From Annona cherimola (Eukaryota; Streptophyta; Magnoliopsida; Magnoliales; Annonaceae): 64,000 bases of DNA. Where the stretch lies: assembly GCA_030490835.1 (NCBI GenBank), contig CM059975.1, forward strand, positions 10,049,579 to 10,113,578. Direction: 5' to 3'. Both the position numbers and the translations under genes were made by a program. The notes under the pieces were generated by a model that was not told where the DNA came from, ran no database searches, and saw only the letters and a list, made by a program, of their open reading frames with translations. The stretch's first letter is position 1. Every line of letters begins with the position of its first letter. Positions 58,681 to 64,000 of the stretch are shown piece by piece.

Positions 58681-60488
58681 ATATTTGTTTCTTGCTCTAA
58701 TATCGAATTCAAGTTTAATTTATTGTTGGTTTCAAAACAAAAAAAGTAAATTTAAGTAATAATGAATTGGCAAGGTTAAGACACCTAAGTAATATTGAAT
58801 TGGCAAGGTTAAGACATGTGTGCAGAGTCATTAGAAACCAGTTGCCAATGTCACTTTACAAGAATACTGCATTTCAAATGACAACGAATTCTAGCAAAGC
58901 AATGCCACACTAGTAAAGCGTTCATCACATTGTTAGTATTAAAGTCCTATCAGCAGGCTAAAAAAAGAGAAAATAAGAGGATGAAACCAATTCATCACCC
59001 CTGTTCTCTAATCCGCCATCCCTCCGTCTTCTTCAATGCCAATTCCATTTCCACTAGCATTTATCAAGGCCATCGCTCGTTTTCATCCAAGCTGATGCCT
59101 AAAAACACATGCGACGAGCAGCCTGTGAAAATCCTAGCAATTGTAGCCATCCAAGCGACTGACCAAAGACTCAAATCTTTTCATTTTCAAAAACCATGCT
59201 CAGACGCCATTCCATGAGCAAAAACCCAAAAGTAGCTATCTTGAAGATTGGACGAGCATGTGAAATGTCGTCTGTTATGGAAGCTGCGACAAGCTTGCTG
59301 AGGGGGAAGGTGATGAGATCAAGACCAGTCTATATTAACGCCGGCGTGGACTTGAGATACCAGCGAGCTTCCAGTGCAGTAGCCAATAATCCAAATTCAA
59401 TATAAATCAAAGATTCTACACATATCCTAATCCTTTGCTAGTAGAACTGGTTTGTTGCATTTTCTAAAAGGTATAATTTGCATGACTTTGATTGAAATGC
59501 TTTTCGGATGTCCTAATTAGTTAAACAAATTACGCTAAATAAAATGGTCAGATCGCAGGCCGAAATCAAAATTTCAACTTGAATGGAGCTATTTCGGGGA
59601 AATCATCTTCACATATATCTGCTCATGATTTCAGGATTTGGGAGAATTAACTAGGTCCTTTCGACTTTCCAATATTGTAAATCAGGACGTTTATCTTTTA
59701 CCATGACAGCTCTGTCCTTGTAAGTTTGAAATACGTTTTATATTAAGCTTGCGAAAAGACAGAATCTTAAATTTTGAGAATTTGAATTATATACTAGATT
59801 TCAACAAATTTGACTATTTAAATTTATAGAGTTCAAGCAGCAGCACGAAAAGGTAATTTCCAATCATAACGTAGAGGGTCATGTTTAAATGTACTACCAG
59901 CCTGTAATTGGTTACGGTATCATTTATCACCGTCCTTGGTCTTGCATTTGAATAAATTTTGATCCCCATGATGTCGGTTGTCTAGCACTCCAAAATATAA
60001 GATTTTGAAGTGGAATCCTAACGCATGCAATCCCGTTTTTCTTAGGTTAAGATAAATACATTCTTATGAAAGAGGACTACAGGAATAAATACAGAATACA
60101 ATGCAAAATTGATCCAATTATTAGCCTAAACGATTTTAGAAATGGCCTTCTGGAAAACTGGACCATACACAAGCGGGAGGAGCAAGCAGAAGAGGTGGTT
60201 TCTTTCAATGGCTATCAAATGTCAGTTCTCCTCTTGCTGGGTTTCCCTTCTAACATTCCGACGCTGGCTGGTTGGATTCACTTCCAAATTCTCATTTGGT
60301 TTCGTGCAGAAATAGGATGATCTGTACACATGGCTGGTAATTGAAACAACTTTCCTTCCCTCTTCACATTGTTGCAGATGTGAGAGAATGACGGTTGTCC
60401 TTGCCCACTTCATATTTATCATCACAAATTTAAGCAGTTGTCCTCTCCATTATCGTTGCTGCATAACTAATTAAATAACAACTTCTAA
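58681..60488. other. Intergenic, with diverged block U relic
   Basis: A short direct repeat (AATTGAATTGGCAAGGTTAAGACA type) is at 58762-58817. Open frames at 58930-59217 and 59196-59405 do not match anything I recognise. 59484-59748 is a diverged relative of block U (7043-7330): GACTTTGATTGAAATGCTTTT, TCAAAATTTCAACTT.AATGGAGC.ATTTCG and AATCAGGACG.TTATCTTT. It is clearly older than the other U copies and has no gene copy beside it. The rest holds no gene I can support. Confidence 0.5.
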
Positions 60489-62735
60489 TCACCCACTGCC
60501 AAATAAAGACATATCAGCGTCGATTATGCACCCCATATTCTTCGTTTGTGCTGTCAATGCCTTCAACATTTCACAGACGGTAGTTGTCCCTGGCTGTGCC
60601 CAGTCATCTGCAAAGAATGCACGCACCTGGTTCTTGACCTCAATCCAGCTGCATGCAGGTTGCTTCTGCACCTTTCTTTTCTTGATTAGCTTTCTCACTC
60701 TTTCTACCTCAGCCCATTGGCCTGCCTCAGCAAGCATGTTTGACAAAAGCACATAATTTGAAGTCTTGTGAGGTTCATGCTCAAAGAGTTTCTCAGCAGC
60801 GAGCTTCCCCACCTCAAGGTTTTGGTGTATGCGGCTTGCCCCAAGAAGTGCACCCCAAACACCAGCATTTGCTTTGATTGGCATTCCCATCACTAGCTTT
60901 TGGGCTTCCTCCAATCTTCCTGCACGGCCAAGTAAATCAACCACACAAGCGTAGTGTTCTGCATTTGGTTTAATGGAGTAATCCTTGTCCATAGAACCAA
61001 ACAGTTCTAGACCAACATCGACCATCCCAGTATGACTGCAGGCAGCTAAAACACAAACAAAGGTAATCTCATCAGGGACCATTCCAGCAATCACCATTTC
61101 CCAGAAGACTTCAAAAGCCTCTTTCCCGTACCCATTCAATGCATATCCTAAAATCAAAGAATTCCAAGAAATGACGTCAACAGTGCTGATATCATCAAAA
61201 GCTTGTTTGGACAGTGAGATCCTACCGCACCTTGCATACATAGTAATCAATGCATTCCCAACAAACAAATCATTCCCATTTCCACTTTTTATAATAAGAT
61301 TGTGCAGCTGCTTTCCTATCCGCAAAGCAGCAAGGTTGCCACAGGCGCTGGCGCCGCATGCATATGTTGACCAATCTGGTTTCAGACCTTCTCTCCTCAT
61401 CAATAAAATATACGTAAGGGCATCGGCATAATATCCATTTTGGGAATAACCTGAGACGAGAGAATTCCAAGAAACTATGTTCCGCTCACTCATTTCCTCA
61501 AAAATTCTTAGCGCTTTGTCCATGTTTCCTCCCTGTGCAAAACCTGCTATTAAAGTATTCCAAGAAATCACGTCTTTCTTAGGCATCTGTACAAACAATC
61601 TCATGGCTTCATCCATTCTTCCACACTGGGCATATCCGGCAACCATAATATTCCAAGACACAGAATCGCGTTCTCCAATTTTATCAAAAATCTGCCGAGC
61701 GTCATCCATCCTCATTTCTTGGACATACCCTGAAATCATGGCAGTCTGAGCGGCCACATTCTTGTAAGGCATGCTATCAAGCAATTCCCTCGCTTTGTCT
61801 AGCTTCCCAACACGAACATAGCCATTAATCATTGTCGTCCAAGAGATGGAATTTCTCTCTGGTATTTCATTAAAAAGTTTATAAGCCTCTCCCACATCTC
61901 CATTTTGCACATAACCAGTTATCATGGCATTCCAAGCAACCACATTTCTTTCCGGCATCTGATCGAAGAGTGCTCTTGCCTTGTTAACCTGACCATTTCG
62001 TGCATATGCAGTCAACATCATGACCCACGAAACAATGCTTGGTCTTGGAACTCTTTGGAAGTATTTTAAAGCTGAATCCAAGTCACAGATCTGAACAAAC
62101 CCATCAATCATCAAATTCCAAGAAATTGCATCTTTCACAGGCATCTCATCAAAAAACTTTGACCCCAAACTCATCTCTTCATTCTGTGTGTACCCAGCCA
62201 GCATTGAGTTCCATGAAACCATATCCTTGTCTGGCATCTCATCCAGCAATTTCCGTGCATCACCGAACAGTTTATTCTTTGCATACCCTGATATCATTGC
62301 ATTCCAGCAAGCTAGGTCTTTATTACCTGGCATGCGATCAAATAGATCCCTTGCCTTTCGAAGCTCCCCATTACGTGCATAGCAAGTTATCATTAGAGTC
62401 CAGGAGAAAACGTCTCTTGTGGGCATTTGTTCAAACAGCTCAGTAGCTTCACAAACTTGATCATTGTAAGAGTACCCAGCAATCATGGAATTCCACGAAA
62501 CCAAGTTCTTGAACTGCATCTGATCGAATACGTGCCTCGCATCCCTGATTCTTCCGTTCTTGGAGTATGCCGAGATCATGGAATTGTAAGTCACTGTGTT
62601 CCGGCGCGTCATCTTCTCGAAAATTCTAATCGATTCTTCAATTCTGCCAGATTTGGCGAATTGGGTTATCTTCAGATTATTGTTATAGACAAGCGATCCA
62701 ATTTCAATTGCGACGGATTTGTTTTTGGGTCCCAT
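60489..62735 (-). CDS. PPR protein, PLS-type array with E domain, no DYW
   Basis: Intronless frame of 748 aa, as usual for this family. The ATG at 62735 is the first in frame after an upstream TGA. The array starts near residue 25 (RIFEKMTRRNTVTYNSMISA) and runs through about a dozen ~31-residue repeats of the VFDQMP..R(D/N)VVSWN.MI.GY type. It ends with longer L- and P-type repeats (YILLMRREGLKPDWSTYACG; VPDEITFVCVLAACSHTGMV). The E region follows (WGALLGASRIHQNLEVGKLA, NYVLLSNMLAEAGQWAEVER, ACSWIEV). The protein stops ~50 residues after that with no DYW deaminase. PPR proteins of this class bind organelle RNA and mostly act in C-to-U editing, with a deaminase supplied in trans when DYW is absent. 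Target and organelle are not readable here, and the N-terminus is short and not strongly transit-like. The frame is undamaged, so the gene is likely functional. Confidence 0.92.
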   Translation of the reverse strand: MGPKNKSVAIEIGSLVYNNNLKITQFAKSGRIEESIRIFEKMTRRNTVTYNSMISAYSKNGRIRDARHVFDQMQFKNLVSWNSMIAGYSYNDQVCEATELFEQMPTRDVFSWTLMITCYARNGELRKARDLFDRMPGNKDLACWNAMISGYAKNKLFGDARKLLDEMPDKDMVSWNSMLAGYTQNEEMSLGSKFFDEMPVKDAISWNLMIDGFVQICDLDSALKYFQRVPRPSIVSWVMMLTAYARNGQVNKARALFDQMPERNVVAWNAMITGYVQNGDVGEAYKLFNEIPERNSISWTTMINGYVRVGKLDKARELLDSMPYKNVAAQTAMISGYVQEMRMDDARQIFDKIGERDSVSWNIMVAGYAQCGRMDEAMRLFVQMPKKDVISWNTLIAGFAQGGNMDKALRIFEEMSERNIVSWNSLVSGYSQNGYYADALTYILLMRREGLKPDWSTYACGASACGNLAALRIGKQLHNLIIKSGNGNDLFVGNALITMYARCGRISLSKQAFDDISTVDVISWNSLILGYALNGYGKEAFEVFWEMVIAGMVPDEITFVCVLAACSHTGMVDVGLELFGSMDKDYSIKPNAEHYACVVDLLGRAGRLEEAQKLVMGMPIKANAGVWGALLGASRIHQNLEVGKLAAEKLFEHEPHKTSNYVLLSNMLAEAGQWAEVERVRKLIKKRKVQKQPACSWIEVKNQVRAFFADDWAQPGTTTVCEMLKALTAQTKNMGCIIDADMSLFGSG

Positions 62736-63246
62736 TACATGGATCTGAGGTGCTCCTGATCATCTGTGAAGGGGAAATTCAGTGACGGCTGGTTCCCGCT
62801 CTAAACATTCGAAAAAAAGCGGCGGGGAACGAAAGCGGCTTCAGTCGAACGCGCTCGGCGGAACTCATGGTGGAAACTCCTCCGAGAAATGTGATTTTTT
62901 TCGTCGTTTTTTTAAAAGCCATCCGCTAGATTCAAAATATAATTTTAAACGTTGATCGTGAAATTATTAAAATCAGATTAGATTAATTAATGAAATGTAA
63001 TTGAAGAATTTCAAAGATAGTTGTAATTTTTTTATATGAATAATATATCGAAAGGTGATATATTTTTCTGATCAGTCAAGGCAATATATATTATTTTAAT
63101 TAGATATGTGTAAAAAAAAGTTTTTTTTTGTTGATAAAATTACGTCATATCATTTTTTATGTTATAAATATACTTTTTTATAACTTCCGCTTACTAGTTT
63201 TTTTTTTCTATATAACTAAGTTACGTAAAAGTAATTTTACATAATT
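62736..63246. other. Upstream region of the PPR gene
   Basis: On the minus strand the PPR start is preceded by CCATGTAATGGG: an out-of-frame ATG-TAA whose stop overlaps the real ATG. GC-rich to ~62880, then AT-rich with no gene seen. Confidence 0.5.
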
Positions 63247-64000
63247 AGGGGTGCAAGCTCATAAAATTTAGATTCGCCTAAATCCTAATCTTAATCTTAT
63301 TTCTAAAATTTCAACTTTAATCGTAATCCTATTTATAAACTTAAACCCTAATTTTATTTTTAAAATTTGGGTTCAAGTTGAATTTCAGGATAGAATTTGC
63401 ATTGAAATTATTCTATATATATATTTTTATCAATCTTAGACTTATTCAACTTTAAATATATCATTAAAAAATCAAAAATAATAATTTTCTATTTTCAATT
63501 AAAAATCCAAAAGTACTTAAGAATATAAAGAAGAAAATTTTCATTTAAATATTCTTTTTATATTAAGTAAAGTAATAGTTTCCATTAAAAAAAATAGAAT
63601 AGTAGTCATTTCTCATAAAGAATAGACAAGTAGCTTGTTTTGCAAAATGAAAAAGTACATTATTTTTTTATTATGTAATTTAATATTAATATCATAACCA
63701 TATACATAAACATTAATATCTAATTATAAGAAAACCTTATAATATCAATTATAATAAAAAAAATATTCAACAATCATAGTATTAAGTCAAATAAAATTAT
63801 AACAAATTTATTTCAAGTAGAATAAATATTTAGCCACTAATATAATATTGAAACAACCAAATGATAACATTATACATATGTAGTTAAGTTACAACATCAA
63901 ATAAAACATCTCAAGTTCTAAAAATAATTTTCATTTTTTTCTCTTGAAACTACCACTCAACCAAACTCTTTTTTCCTAAAAAAATTTAAAAATATTATAT
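63247..64000. mobile_element. hAT element of the TAGGGGTGCAA family, right end outside window
   Basis: Begins TAGGGGTGCAAGCTCATAAAA after ACATAAT, then CCTAATCTTAATCTTATTTCTAAAATTTCAACTTTAATC and TTTGGGTTCAAGTTGAATTTCAGG, the same order of motifs as 861-1010 and the inverse of 33560-33695. The target duplication cannot be tested because the other end is not in the window. Confidence 0.65.

Noticed and set aside
58930..59405. Two overlapping frames with a Ser/His-rich start that could suggest a transit peptide
   Set aside because: No recognised domain, no splice pattern, and no second line of evidence.
1..64000. CRISPR array, operon or bacterial defence system
   Set aside because: No regularly spaced short repeats with unique spacers, no prokaryotic gene layout; introns, LINEs and LTRs show a plant nuclear genome.

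Overview
The window is nuclear DNA from a flowering plant. It is AT-rich, with GT/AG introns, an E-class pentatricopeptide repeat (PPR) gene, an L1-type LINE, a Ty1/copia fragment, Tekay/Del-like solo LTRs, hAT elements and several MITEs. The species cannot be named from sequence alone. No CRISPR array, prokaryotic operon or rRNA/tRNA gene was seen.

The backbone is a degenerate tandem array of a small gene I do not recognise. It encodes a protein of 140-147 aa with an acidic N-terminus and three predicted membrane segments. There are four copies on the + strand: copy 1 at 5813-6235, copy 2 at 10990-17435 (broken by a 6 kb insertion), copy 3 at 40168-40605 and copy 4 at 46595-47038. They sit among reshuffled repeat blocks that I call P (array start), Q (MITE-rich), R (holds a 34-codon ORF), S and T (two alternative upstream blocks) and U (downstream block). 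The first subarray (1-18571) reads P-Q-R-S-gene1-U-Q-R-T-gene2-U. The second (29316-50145) reads P-Q-R-S-orphan promoter-T-gene3-U-Q-R-S'-T-gene4-U-Q-R. Gene 1 has a different promoter type from genes 2-4, and a relic of gene 1's promoter lies without a gene at 38064-38310.

Because the array is repeated, most insertions can be checked against an empty site in a sister copy. These include three closely related TAGGGGTG-ended hAT elements (861-2102, 31527-33695, 37356-38063), a GGGGTGGGAAT-ended hAT (33764-35290), a palindromic Mutator-type MITE (17642-18029) and a solo LTR inside gene 2 (11258-17254). That LTR itself carries an RTE fragment with a 17-bp target duplication and a GC-rich hAT element.

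Two spacers break the array. Spacer 1 (18572-29315) holds a 5'-UTR-like minus-strand region, a SINE-like stretch and a near full-length but mutated L1-type LINE (21912-28345). Spacer 2 (50145-58086) holds a GC-rich tandem duplication, a 2.95 kb solo LTR, the first coding exon only of a TRAPPC2/sedlin gene, and a decayed copia 3' part fused directly to a U-block fragment. The right end has an older, diverged U fragment (59484-59748), one intact 748-aa PPR gene on the minus strand (60489-62735), and the left end of another hAT element from about 63247.

The only genes that look intact are gene copies 1, 3 and 4 and the PPR gene.
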